Assembly: GCF_038066595.1 (NCBI RefSeq)
Contig: NZ_JBBUTH010000001.1
Location: forward strand, 434,001 to 498,000
Direction of reading: 5' to 3'
Length of the DNA: 64,000 nt
Source of the DNA: Pseudaquabacterium inlustre
Lineage (GTDB): Bacteria > Pseudomonadota > Gammaproteobacteria > Burkholderiales > Burkholderiaceae_C
Position numbers and translations under genes: made by a program. Below are positions 55,401 to 63,020 of this stretch, piece by piece. Under the pieces are notes generated by a model. The model did not search any database and was not told the origin of the DNA. It saw only the letters and a program-made list of their open reading frames with translations. Numbering within the stretch: position 1 is the first letter of the stretch; each line of letters starts with the position of its first letter.

Positions 55401-57736
55401 TCTTCGCGCTTGGGCACCAGCAGTTCGCGGTTGCCATTCGTGGCCATGCTGGATACGAGGCCGGATTTCTCCATTTGTTCCAGCAGGCGCGCGGCGCGGT
55501 TGTAGCCGATGCGCAGGTGGCGCTGCACCAGCGAGATGCTGGCCTTCTTGTTCTGCAGCACGATGGCCACCGCCTGGTCGTACATCGGGTCGCTCTCGCC
55601 ATCCCCGCCGCCGGCGCCGCCTGCGCCACCACCGCCATCACCGTCACCGTCCAGCACGCCGCCCTCCAAGATGCCCTCGATGTAGTTGGGCTCGCCCTGG
55701 CTCTTCAGGTACTCGACCACGCGGTGCACCTCGTCGTCGCTGACAAAGGCGCCGTGCACGCGCACCGGCAGGCCGCCGCCGGGCGTCAGGTACAGCATGT
55801 CGCCCTGGCCCAGCAGGGCCTCGGCGCCCATCTGGTCGAGGATGGTGCGGCTGTCGATCTTGCTGCTGACCTGGAAGCTCAGGCGCGTGGGGATGTTGGC
55901 CTTGATCAGGCCGGTGATCACGTCCACGCTGGGGCGCTGCGTGGCCAGGATCAGGTGGATGCCGGCGGCACGCGCCTTCTGCGCCAGGCGGGCGATCAGT
56001 TCCTCGATCTTCTTGCCCACCACCATCATCAGGTCGGCCAGCTCGTCGATGACCACCACGGTGTAGGGCAGGCGCTCCAGCGGCTCGGGCTCCTCCGGCG
56101 TCAAGCTGAAGGGATTGGGGATCTTCTCCTCGCGCGCCGCCGCCTCGTCGATCTTCTTGTTGTAGCCGGCCAGGTTGCGCACGCCCATCTTGGACATGAG
56201 CTTGTAGCGCCGCTCCATCTCGCCCACACACCAGTTCAGCGCGTTGGCGGCCTGCTTCATGTCCGTCACCACCGGGCACAGCAGGTGCGGGATGCCCTCG
56301 TAGACGCTCATCTCCAGCATCTTGGGGTCGATCAGGATCAGGCGCACGTCGCGCGCCTCGGCCTTGTAGAGCAGGCTGAGGATCATCGCGTTGATGCCCA
56401 CCGACTTGCCCGAGCCGGTGGTGCCGGCCACCAGGCAGTGCGGCATCTTGGCCAGATCGGCCACCACCGGCGCGCCGATGATGTCCTTGCCCAGGCCCAT
56501 GGTCAGCTGGCTGGCCGCGCTGTTGTAGACCTCGCTGCCCAGGATCTCGGCCAGGCGGATCATCTGCCGCTTGGCGTTGGGCAGTTCCAGCGCCATGGTG
56601 TTCTTGCCGGGAATGGTCTCGACCACGCGGATGCTCACCAGCGACAGCGCGCGCGCCAGGTCCTTGGCCAGGTTCACCACCTGCGAGCCCTTGACGCCGG
56701 TGGCCGGCTCGATCTCGTAGCGCGTGATCACAGGGCCGGGGCTGGCCGCCACCACGCGCACCTCGACGCCGAAGTCCTTGAGCTTCTTCTCGATCAGCCG
56801 GCTGGTCATCTCCAGCGACTCGGCCGACACAGAATCCTGACGCGTCGGCGCGCTGTCCAGCAGGTCCACCTGCGGCAGCTTGGTGTCGGTGAGCTCGCGG
56901 AACAGCGGCTGCTGGCGCTCCTTGGCCACGCGCGCGCTCTTGGGCACCTCCACCACCTCGGGCTCGATGACGATGGGCACGTGGTCCTCGATCTCGGCGC
57001 GCTCGACCTCGACCTCGATCTCCCGCTCGCGGGTCATCACCTCGGCGATGCGCAGGTCTTCCTTCTGCTCGCGCGCCTGCTCGCGGCGCTGCCACAGGCC
57101 CTCGATCCAGCCGCCCAGCCGGTCGGCCGCCCGCGCCCACGAGAACTGCAGCGCCAGCGCCGCCCCCACCACGCCGAGGGCGATCCACAGCACGCCCGAG
57201 CCGGCGAAGCCCAGCCACTTCATCGACAGCTGGCCCACCACCGCGCCCAGCACGCCGCCGGCCTGGCCGCCGGGCAGCACGCCGTCCAGGCGATACAGCC
57301 GCGTCCATTCCAGGCCGCAGCTGCCCAGCATCAGCAGGGCCACGCCCAGCCACACCATCCACTCGGGGCGCGCCGTGGCATCGGCGCCGGCCTCGCCACG
57401 CAGCCAGCGCGCCAGCGTGGCCAGCCAGGCGCGCGCGCTGGCCAGCATCAGCCACCACGCCGAGTAGCCGAAGACGAACAGGCTCAGATCGGAGAACCAG
57501 GCGCCCAGCAGACCGGCGCGGTTGGCGATGGCGCCGCCGCTGCCCGAGGTCGAGAAACCCGGGTCGCCCGTGTTGTGCGTGGCTAGCGCCAGCAGCGCCA
57601 GCAGCCACAGCAGGCCACCGCCCAGCAAGGCGAACTGCGCCCGCAGGCGCGAGATGGGGGCGCCCCCGTCAGCGGGACGCTGCGTGGCCAATCCGGCCGC
57701 GCCGTCGCCGCGCAGGGAACCGAGCGGATAGGTCAT
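55397..57736 (-). CDS. ftsK: DNA translocase FtsK
   Basis: Predicted 779 aa septal DNA translocase for chromosome dimer resolution. Four hydrophobic helices lie between about residues 35 and 200, then a charged linker, then the RecA-like motor with Walker A GTTGSGKS (438-445) and the VVIDELADLMM Walker B. The C-terminal gamma winged-helix domain (SISLVQRHLRIGYNRAARLL) recognises KOPS. A Gly/Asp-rich segment (GDGDGGGGAGGAGGGDG) separates motor and gamma domain. It is much shorter than E. coli FtsK because the linker is short. It overlaps lolA by 4 bases. Confidence 0.96.
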   Translation of the reverse strand: MTYPLGSLRGDGAAGLATQRPADGGAPISRLRAQFALLGGGLLWLLALLALATHNTGDPGFSTSGSGGAIANRAGLLGAWFSDLSLFVFGYSAWWLMLASARAWLATLARWLRGEAGADATARPEWMVWLGVALLMLGSCGLEWTRLYRLDGVLPGGQAGGVLGAVVGQLSMKWLGFAGSGVLWIALGVVGAALALQFSWARAADRLGGWIEGLWQRREQAREQKEDLRIAEVMTREREIEVEVERAEIEDHVPIVIEPEVVEVPKSARVAKERQQPLFRELTDTKLPQVDLLDSAPTRQDSVSAESLEMTSRLIEKKLKDFGVEVRVVAASPGPVITRYEIEPATGVKGSQVVNLAKDLARALSLVSIRVVETIPGKNTMALELPNAKRQMIRLAEILGSEVYNSAASQLTMGLGKDIIGAPVVADLAKMPHCLVAGTTGSGKSVGINAMILSLLYKAEARDVRLILIDPKMLEMSVYEGIPHLLCPVVTDMKQAANALNWCVGEMERRYKLMSKMGVRNLAGYNKKIDEAAAREEKIPNPFSLTPEEPEPLERLPYTVVVIDELADLMMVVGKKIEELIARLAQKARAAGIHLILATQRPSVDVITGLIKANIPTRLSFQVSSKIDSRTILDQMGAEALLGQGDMLYLTPGGGLPVRVHGAFVSDDEVHRVVEYLKSQGEPNYIEGILEGGVLDGDGDGGGGAGGAGGGDGESDPMYDQAVAIVLQNKKASISLVQRHLRIGYNRAARLLEQMEKSGLVSSMATNGNRELLVPKREE

Positions 57737-57763
57737 GCGCCAGATTGTGGCGCATGGCCTGGG

Positions 57764-58432
57764 TCACTCTTGCGTGGCGCGTTCCTTGATGATCACAGAG
57801 CCGTTTTCCTGCGTCTCGATGACGCCGCGCTCTTCCAGGTCCTTCATGACCCGGCTGACCATCTCGCGCGAGGCGCCCACCACCTTGGCCATGTCCTGGC
57901 GCGAGACCTTGCTGCGGATGATCTTGACGCCGTTCACGTCTTCGGCCATCTCCAGCAGCGTGCGCGCCACGCGGCCATACACATCCAGCAGCGCCAGCGA
58001 CTCGATCTGCCGGTCGGCATGGCGCAGGCGGCGCACCAGGCCGCGCAGGATGGAGTAGCTCAGCGACGAATGCTCGGGCAGGCAGCGCTGGAAGTCGGCG
58101 CGGCCCAGGATCAGCATGTCGGTCTGCACCTCGCAGCGCACCGTGGCCGAGTGGGCCTCGTTGTCGATCAGGCTCATCTCGCCCACATAGTCGCCGGCCT
58201 CCAGCACCGCCAGGATGACCTCGCGGCCCCGGGTGTCGGCGGTCAGCACGCGCGCCCGGCCATTGAGCAGGATGAACAGCGCATTGCTCTTGCGGCCCTG
58301 CTCCACCACCAGTTCGCCACGCCTGAAGCGCCGCTTGACCACGCTGTCGGCAATCGCCTGCGCCTGGTCGTTGGTCAGCATCGAGAACAGCGGAACGCGC
58401 CGGATCAGGTCCAGGTTGCTCAACATCGACAT
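57764..58432 (-). CDS. Crp/Fnr-family transcriptional regulator
   Basis: Predicted 222 aa. The N-terminal cyclic-nucleotide-binding-type fold (LVVEQGRKSNALFILLNGRA, LEAGDYVGEMSLIDNEAHSA) precedes a Crp-type helix-turn-helix (VSRQDMAKVVGASREMVSRV). It lacks the N-terminal cysteine cluster of Fnr, so it is not an oxygen sensor of that type; ligand specificity is not certain. Start MSMLSNLDLI at 58432 is preceded by AAGGGACAAACG. It is divergent from trxB and leads into ftsK-lolA, the position lrp holds in enterobacteria. Confidence 0.9.
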   Translation of the reverse strand: MSMLSNLDLIRRVPLFSMLTNDQAQAIADSVVKRRFRRGELVVEQGRKSNALFILLNGRARVLTADTRGREVILAVLEAGDYVGEMSLIDNEAHSATVRCEVQTDMLILGRADFQRCLPEHSSLSYSILRGLVRRLRHADRQIESLALLDVYGRVARTLLEMAEDVNGVKIIRSKVSRQDMAKVVGASREMVSRVMKDLEERGVIETQENGSVIIKERATQE

Positions 58433-58652
58433 CGTTTGTCCCTTCCTACCGTGTGCGGGCAGTGTGCTTTTGTCTTCGGCGATCTGTAACCTGAAGCAAC
58501 GGTGACAAACCACCGCATTTCTGTACGGTTTTCTCTATTGTGCCGATTGAATGCCTTCACCCACGTCGGGGAAGACCGCGTGACAGAATTTGCGCCTTGC
58601 TGCAGTCCGCTGCGCTGCCGTCCATCCCGGCGGCCCCAACCCGAGTCCATCC

Positions 58653-59609
58653 ATGAGCGCCACCTCCACCCACGCCCAGCTGTTGATCCTGGGCTCCGGC
58701 CCCGCCGGCTACACCGCCGCCATCTACGCCGCCCGCGCCAACCTGAAGCCGCTGCTGGTCACCGGCCTGGCCCAGGGCGGCCAGCTGATGACCACCACCG
58801 AGGTCGACAACTGGCCCGCCGACGTGATGGGCGTGCAGGGCCCCGAGTTGATGGAGCGTTTCCAGAAGCATGCCGAGCGCTTCAACACGCAGATCGTGTT
58901 CGATCACATCCATACGGTCGACTTCTCGAAGCGCCCGTTCACGCTCACCGGTGATTCGGGCAGCTACACCTGCGACGCGCTGATCATCGCCACCGGCGCC
59001 TCGGCCAAGTACCTGGGCCTGCCCAGCGAAGAGGCCTTCATGGGCCGTGGCGTCTCGGCCTGCGCCACCTGCGACGGCTTCTTCTACCGCAACGACGTGG
59101 TGGCGGTGGTCGGCGGCGGCAACACTGCGGTCGAGGAAGCGCTGTACCTGTCCAACATCGCCGCCACCGTGCACCTGGTTCACCGCCGCGACAAGTTCCG
59201 CGCCGAGCCGATCATGGTCGACAAGCTGATGGAGAAGGTGGCGGCCGGCAAGATCGTGCTGCACACCCACCGCGTGCTCGACGAGGTGCTGGGCGACCCA
59301 TCCGGCGTGACTGGCGTGCGCCTGAAGGCCACCGAGGGCGAGGCCACCGAGGACATCCCGCTCAAGGGCTGCTTCATCGCCATCGGCCACCAGCCCAACA
59401 CCGAGATCTTCCAGGGCCAGCTGGAGATGAAGGACGGCTACCTGGTCACGCGCTCGGGCCTGAACGGCTTCGCCACGATGACCAGCGTGCCCGGCATCTT
59501 CGCCGCCGGCGACGTGCAGGACCATGTCTACCGCCAGGCCATCACCTCGGCCGGCACGGGTTGCATGGCCGCGCTGGACGCACAGCGCTTCCTCGAACAG
59601 CAAGCCTGA
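58653..59609 (+). CDS. trxB: Thioredoxin reductase
   Basis: Predicted 318 aa FAD/NADPH enzyme reducing thioredoxin. The FAD-binding GSGPAGYTAAIYAARA opens the protein, the redox-active CATC is at C137/C140 (ACATCDGFF), the NADPH motif is VGGGNTAVEEAL, and the C-terminal FAD motif is GIFAAGDVQD. The start at 58653 (MSATSTHAQLL) follows CCGAG weakly; the longer frame upstream is not supported. It is divergent from the Crp-family gene. Confidence 0.96.
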   Translation: MSATSTHAQLLILGSGPAGYTAAIYAARANLKPLLVTGLAQGGQLMTTTEVDNWPADVMGVQGPELMERFQKHAERFNTQIVFDHIHTVDFSKRPFTLTGDSGSYTCDALIIATGASAKYLGLPSEEAFMGRGVSACATCDGFFYRNDVVAVVGGGNTAVEEALYLSNIAATVHLVHRRDKFRAEPIMVDKLMEKVAAGKIVLHTHRVLDEVLGDPSGVTGVRLKATEGEATEDIPLKGCFIAIGHQPNTEIFQGQLEMKDGYLVTRSGLNGFATMTSVPGIFAAGDVQDHVYRQAITSAGTGCMAALDAQRFLEQQA

Positions 59610-59940
59610 ATCTTCAGCACCCGGCCGCCGGGTACGGCGACCACCCGCAGGGCGGGTGCGGGCCGGTTTGGGGCGGCCCGGCACTCGGCCCGCGTCGCGC
59701 CAGCAGTGCCTGCTAGCCCGTCGGGCGATTTCAGGCTATAATCATTGTCTTTGCCGAATTCGGCCGGCGCGAAGCATTGGTTTTCCAGTGTTGGGATTTC
59801 CAGTGCGTCGGGCAAGCCGGCTTAGAACGCAATTCGAAGGGCAGCCACCAGGCGACGCGGGACACCGGTACCAACCGATCCCACATCCCCTGCTCTGGTT
59901 GCCGTGCCTGCAACAGTCATTCAGAGTCTGGAGAAGCGTC
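59610..59940 (+). other. trxB 3' region and long rpmB leader
   Basis: The 331 bp gap starts with two GC hairpins (59619-59633 and 59642-59658) that could end trxB transcription. It then has a perfect TATAAT -10 box and an untranslated leader of about 190 nt before rpmB. The leader carries a 9 bp direct repeat, TTTCCAGTG, at 59782-59790 and 59797-59805. I see no open reading frame of interest. Confidence 0.6.
59737..59742 (+). promoter_or_regulatory. -10 box of the rpmB-rpmG promoter
   Basis: A perfect TATAAT with no good -35 at the normal distance. Transcription would start near 59749. A strong -10 fits a highly expressed ribosomal protein operon. Confidence 0.65.
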
Positions 59941-60174
59941 ATGGCACGCGTCTGTCAAGTCACGGGCAAGGGCCCGATGGTGGGTCACAATGTTTCCCAC
60001 GCCAACAACAAGACCAAGCGTCGCTGGCTGCCCAATCTGCAGTACCGCCGCTTCTGGGTCGAGAGCGAGAACCGCTGGGTGCGCCTGCGCATCACCAACG
60101 CGGCGCTGCGCCTGATCGACAAGGTGGGCATCGACACCGTCGTCGCCGATCTGCGCGCCCGCGGCGAGCTGTGA
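59941..60174 (+). CDS. rpmB: 50S ribosomal protein L28
   Basis: Predicted 77 aa basic protein starting MARVCQVTGKGPMVGHNVSH, the standard bL28 N-terminus, with TKRRWLPNLQYRRFWVESE following. TCTGGAGAAGCGTC before the ATG is a clear ribosome binding site. It precedes rpmG by 38 bp, the conserved L28-L33 pair. Confidence 0.98.
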   Translation: MARVCQVTGKGPMVGHNVSHANNKTKRRWLPNLQYRRFWVESENRWVRLRITNAALRLIDKVGIDTVVADLRARGEL

Positions 60175-60212
60175 TCGCCGTTCGCTAACCTCACGCACAC
60201 CCGGAGCACACC

Positions 60213-60383
60213 ATGGCCACCAAAGGCGGACGCGAAAAGATCAAGCTGGAATCCACCGCGGGTACCGGCTTCTTCTACACCACCAACAAGAACAAGAAGA
60301 CCACGCCCGAGAAGCTTGAATTCATGAAGTTCGACCCGAAGGCGCGCAAGCACGTCCTGTTCAAGGAAATCAAGCTGAAGTGA
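60213..60383 (+). CDS. rpmG: 50S ribosomal protein L33
   Basis: Predicted 56 aa starting MATKGGREKIKLESTAGTGF and ending FKEIKLK. It lacks the CxxC zinc motifs, so it is the C-minus form of bL33. CCCGGAGCACACC precedes the ATG. It shares a transcript with rpmB and is followed by a hairpin. Confidence 0.98.
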   Translation: MATKGGREKIKLESTAGTGFFYTTNKNKKTTPEKLEFMKFDPKARKHVLFKEIKLK

Positions 60384-60427
60384 TGCACCGGCCGCTGTGC
60401 GCGGCCCCGGTTCATCCCTGCTGATCG

Positions 60428-60450
60428 AAGCCCACCCTGGCGGTGGGCTT
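60428..60450 (+). terminator. Terminator after rpmB-rpmG
   Basis: AAGCCCACC-CTGGC-GGTGGGCTT stem-loop followed by TGCGCTTT. It lies 45 bp past the rpmG stop. A second small hairpin CACCGC-CTTTTC-GCGGTG is at 60463-60480. Confidence 0.65.
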
Positions 60451-60481
60451 TGCGCTTTGGGGCACCGCCTTTTCGCGGTGA

Positions 60482-61129
60482 TCAGCCCTGCCAGGCGGCC
60501 ATGTAGGCCGCGGCACGCCGCGCCACCTCGGCCGCCGGCGCCCCCTCGGGGTACAGCGCCGAGCCCAGGCCCGCGCCGGTGGCCCCGGCCGCGCGCCAGG
60601 CCGCCAGGTTGTCAGGCGACACGCCGCCCACCGGCCACAGCGGCACGTCGGCCGGCAGCACCGCGCGCAAGGCCTTCAGGCCCGCCGGCTGCAGCACCTC
60701 GGCCGGAAACAGCTTCAGGGCATCGGCCCCGGCGGCCAGCGCCGCAAAGGCTTCGGTGGCCGTGAACACGCCCGGCGCCACGCGCAGCCCGGCCGGGTGC
60801 GCGTGGGCATGGGCGATCACGGCCACATCCGCATGCGGCATCACGATCAGCCGGCCACCCGCGGCGACCACGGCATCGACCTGGGCGGTACTCAGCACCG
60901 TGCCGGCCCCCACCAGCGCGTCGGCCGGTGCCAGACGAGCCAGGATGGCCAGGCTGTCCAGCGCGCCGGGGCGGTTGAGCGGCACCTCCAGTGTGCGGAA
61001 GCCCGCATCGAACAGCGCCCGGCCAACGGCCGGCGCATCGGCCGGGGGCAGGCCGCGCAGGATGGCCACCAGTGGCGGCGCAGGCGGCCAGGCGGGGCGT
61101 TGCAGGGAGTCCGGGGCAGAGGTGGTCAT
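60482..61129 (-). CDS. dgoA: 2-dehydro-3-deoxy-6-phosphogalactonate aldolase
   Basis: Predicted 215 aa class I aldolase of the KDPG/KHG family, cleaving 2-keto-3-deoxy-6-phosphogalactonate to pyruvate and glyceraldehyde-3-phosphate. Motifs are LVAILRGLPPADA, FRTLEVPLNRPGALDS, VGAGTVLS and ALKLFPAEVLQPAG with the Schiff-base lysine. The start MTTSAPDSLQRP at 61129 avoids a non-family extension. The adjacent dgoK makes its substrate, so I favour the galactonate form over general KDPG aldolase. Confidence 0.88.
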   Translation of the reverse strand: MTTSAPDSLQRPAWPPAPPLVAILRGLPPADAPAVGRALFDAGFRTLEVPLNRPGALDSLAILARLAPADALVGAGTVLSTAQVDAVVAAGGRLIVMPHADVAVIAHAHAHPAGLRVAPGVFTATEAFAALAAGADALKLFPAEVLQPAGLKALRAVLPADVPLWPVGGVSPDNLAAWRAAGATGAGLGSALYPEGAPAAEVARRAAAYMAAWQG

Positions 61130-61158
61130 GGGCTCGAGCCGAAGCGGCGAAAGAAGGT

Positions 61159-62091
61159 TCAAGGACGAGCGTCGGCCGCGCCCAGCGCCTGCCAGGCCGC
61201 CATCTGCACCGCCTCGATGTCGAGCGTGACGGTGCGCCGGCCCAGCAACTCGGCACAGCGGGCATGCAGCCGGCACAGCGCCGGGCTGCCGATCAGTTGC
61301 ACCGGCGCCTCGTCGGCGGGGCTCCAGGCCGCCGCCTCGTGCCACTCGGCACCCAGCAGCAGGCCGCTGAGGTAGGCACCCGAGGCCGCGGCATCGAGCG
61401 CCCCGGTGACCACGCGCGCACGCAGCCCGAACAGCGCACGGCTGAGCGCAGCCTGGCCGGCGGCCTGCACACCCAGCGCAAAGACCTCGGGCCGGGCCAG
61501 CGGATCGGTGTCAGCCGCCGCGCGCAGCAGCGGGGCCAGCGTGCCGCCGCCCGACAGCAGCGCATGCAGTTCGCCGCTCAGGTAGGTGTGCAGGCGCTGC
61601 ACCGCCCCGCCCTGCAGGCGCACCCACTTGCTGTGGGTGCCGGGCAGCACGGTCCAGCCGTCGCGCGGGGCCAGGCGCCAGGCGCCCAGCAACTGCGTCT
61701 CCTCGCCGCGCATCACGTCCACCGCGCCGCTGGCGGCGCCCTCACCGTCCTCGCGCCAGCGGCAGCCCGGCACGATGTAGCAGCCCGGCGCCCCGGCCAC
61801 CGGCACCAGGGCCTGCGCCCAGTCGGCGAGCGGCCGGCCGGCGTCCAGGTACGGCACCTCCTGCCAGCCGCTGGCGCTGCCCACCATGCCGGCCATCACC
61901 ACGGTGGCGTCGTCCGGCGCCGCCAGGCGCTGGCGCAGCGCGGCCAGGGCGTCGGCGAAATGCGGCGCGGCCTTCAGCAGACCCTGGTCGTCATCGGCGC
62001 GGCCACGCAGCACGCCGTCGACGAAGCACCAGGCACGCCGGTGCGTGGTGCCCCAGTCCACCCCGATCCAGGTGCGGCCGGCCGGCGTCAT
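61159..62091 (-). CDS. dgoK: 2-dehydro-3-deoxygalactonokinase
   Basis: Predicted 310 aa sugar kinase phosphorylating 2-keto-3-deoxygalactonate in the De Ley-Doudoroff pathway. Typical DgoK segments are WIGVDWGTTHRRAWC, GMVGSASGWQEVPYLD, RGEETQLLGA and VLPGTHSKWVRL. Its ATG overlaps the stop of the 2OG-Fe dioxygenase gene (ATGA), and dgoA starts 29 bp later. Confidence 0.93.
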   Translation of the reverse strand: MTPAGRTWIGVDWGTTHRRAWCFVDGVLRGRADDDQGLLKAAPHFADALAALRQRLAAPDDATVVMAGMVGSASGWQEVPYLDAGRPLADWAQALVPVAGAPGCYIVPGCRWREDGEGAASGAVDVMRGEETQLLGAWRLAPRDGWTVLPGTHSKWVRLQGGAVQRLHTYLSGELHALLSGGGTLAPLLRAAADTDPLARPEVFALGVQAAGQAALSRALFGLRARVVTGALDAAASGAYLSGLLLGAEWHEAAAWSPADEAPVQLIGSPALCRLHARCAELLGRRTVTLDIEAVQMAAWQALGAADARP

Positions 62092-62840
62092 GCCTGCGCC
62101 GGGCCCTGGAAGCCGCCGCGGCGGTAGGTCAGCACCAGCGTGTCGCGGTAGCCGCCGGCCTGGGCGTCCAGCGGCTGGATCGGTGTGGATTCGTGGATCA
62201 CGCGTTCGTCGTCGAGCAGCAGCACGCTCCAGGGCTCGGTCAGCGTGAAGCGCATGCCCTGCGGGCCGCGCGCGTCGAACACACGCGTCTCGCCGCCCTT
62301 GATGCCGTGGCGCGCCACCAGGATCACCACCACCAGATCCACGCCGTCGCGGTGTGCGCCCTCGGGCGTGGGCCGGCCGATGCCGTCGGTGGTGTCGATG
62401 CGGAAGGGGTGGGCCTCGACGAACCACGCGGCCGCCGGGTCGCCGCGCAGCGTCGCGGCCGTGCGGGCCAGCGCCGCCAGCAGCCGGGGCCAGGCCGGGC
62501 TGTCGCTCATGGCCGGCACCATCGGCTCGAACCAACGCTCGATGCCGCCGTGCAGCGCGTTGTATTCCACCGGCTGCCAGTGGGCGCGGTGCGGCATGGC
62601 CTGCACCTGGCCGTCGGCCGCCACCGTGAAGCAGCCGTGGCGGCGGCGGCGGTAGCGGCCGCCGTCCTTCAGGTAGTTGTCGGGCGGCAGATCGTTCCAG
62701 GTGGGCGCCCAGGCGGCCAGAGCGGCCGCGTCCACCGCCGCATGGCGCGCCAGCGAGGCCGCATCCAGCACGGCATAGCCGCTGCCGGCCAGTTGGGCGT
62801 CGAGGGCGGTCAGGGCGGTCAGGGGCGGCGGCAGGGTCAT
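62088..62840 (-). CDS. 2OG-Fe(II) dioxygenase family protein (PF10014-like)
   Basis: Predicted 250 aa. The iron-binding facial triad is probably GAHRDGVD (HxD) plus a distal histidine in DERVIHESTPI, with a C-terminal arginine (TYRRGG) for 2-oxoglutarate. The N-terminal part (LPPDNYLKDGGRYRRRRHGCF) is characteristic of the 2OG-Fe dioxygenase family that includes bacterial L-isoleucine hydroxylases. The start MTLPPPLTALT at 62840 is the first within the domain-sized frame. It is the first gene of an operon with dgoK and dgoA (4-base overlap), which is unusual; the substrate is unknown. Confidence 0.82.
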   Translation of the reverse strand: MTLPPPLTALTALDAQLAGSGYAVLDAASLARHAAVDAAALAAWAPTWNDLPPDNYLKDGGRYRRRRHGCFTVAADGQVQAMPHRAHWQPVEYNALHGGIERWFEPMVPAMSDSPAWPRLLAALARTAATLRGDPAAAWFVEAHPFRIDTTDGIGRPTPEGAHRDGVDLVVVILVARHGIKGGETRVFDARGPQGMRFTLTEPWSVLLLDDERVIHESTPIQPLDAQAGGYRDTLVLTYRRGGFQGPAQA

Positions 62841-63020
62841 GGCACGGCACCGCCGGTGGCGCACCAGCGGCCAGGTGGGTCGATCGGATCAGCCGGCCAT
62901 TGTGCGGCAGGGGCGGCTGCAACCAGGCCAGCCCCGACTGCGGGCAAGCCTGAAGCACGCGATCACGCGCCACCCCCTTAGACTGCAGTTGCCGCCTCCC
63001 ACCGGCTGCACCCCGCCACG

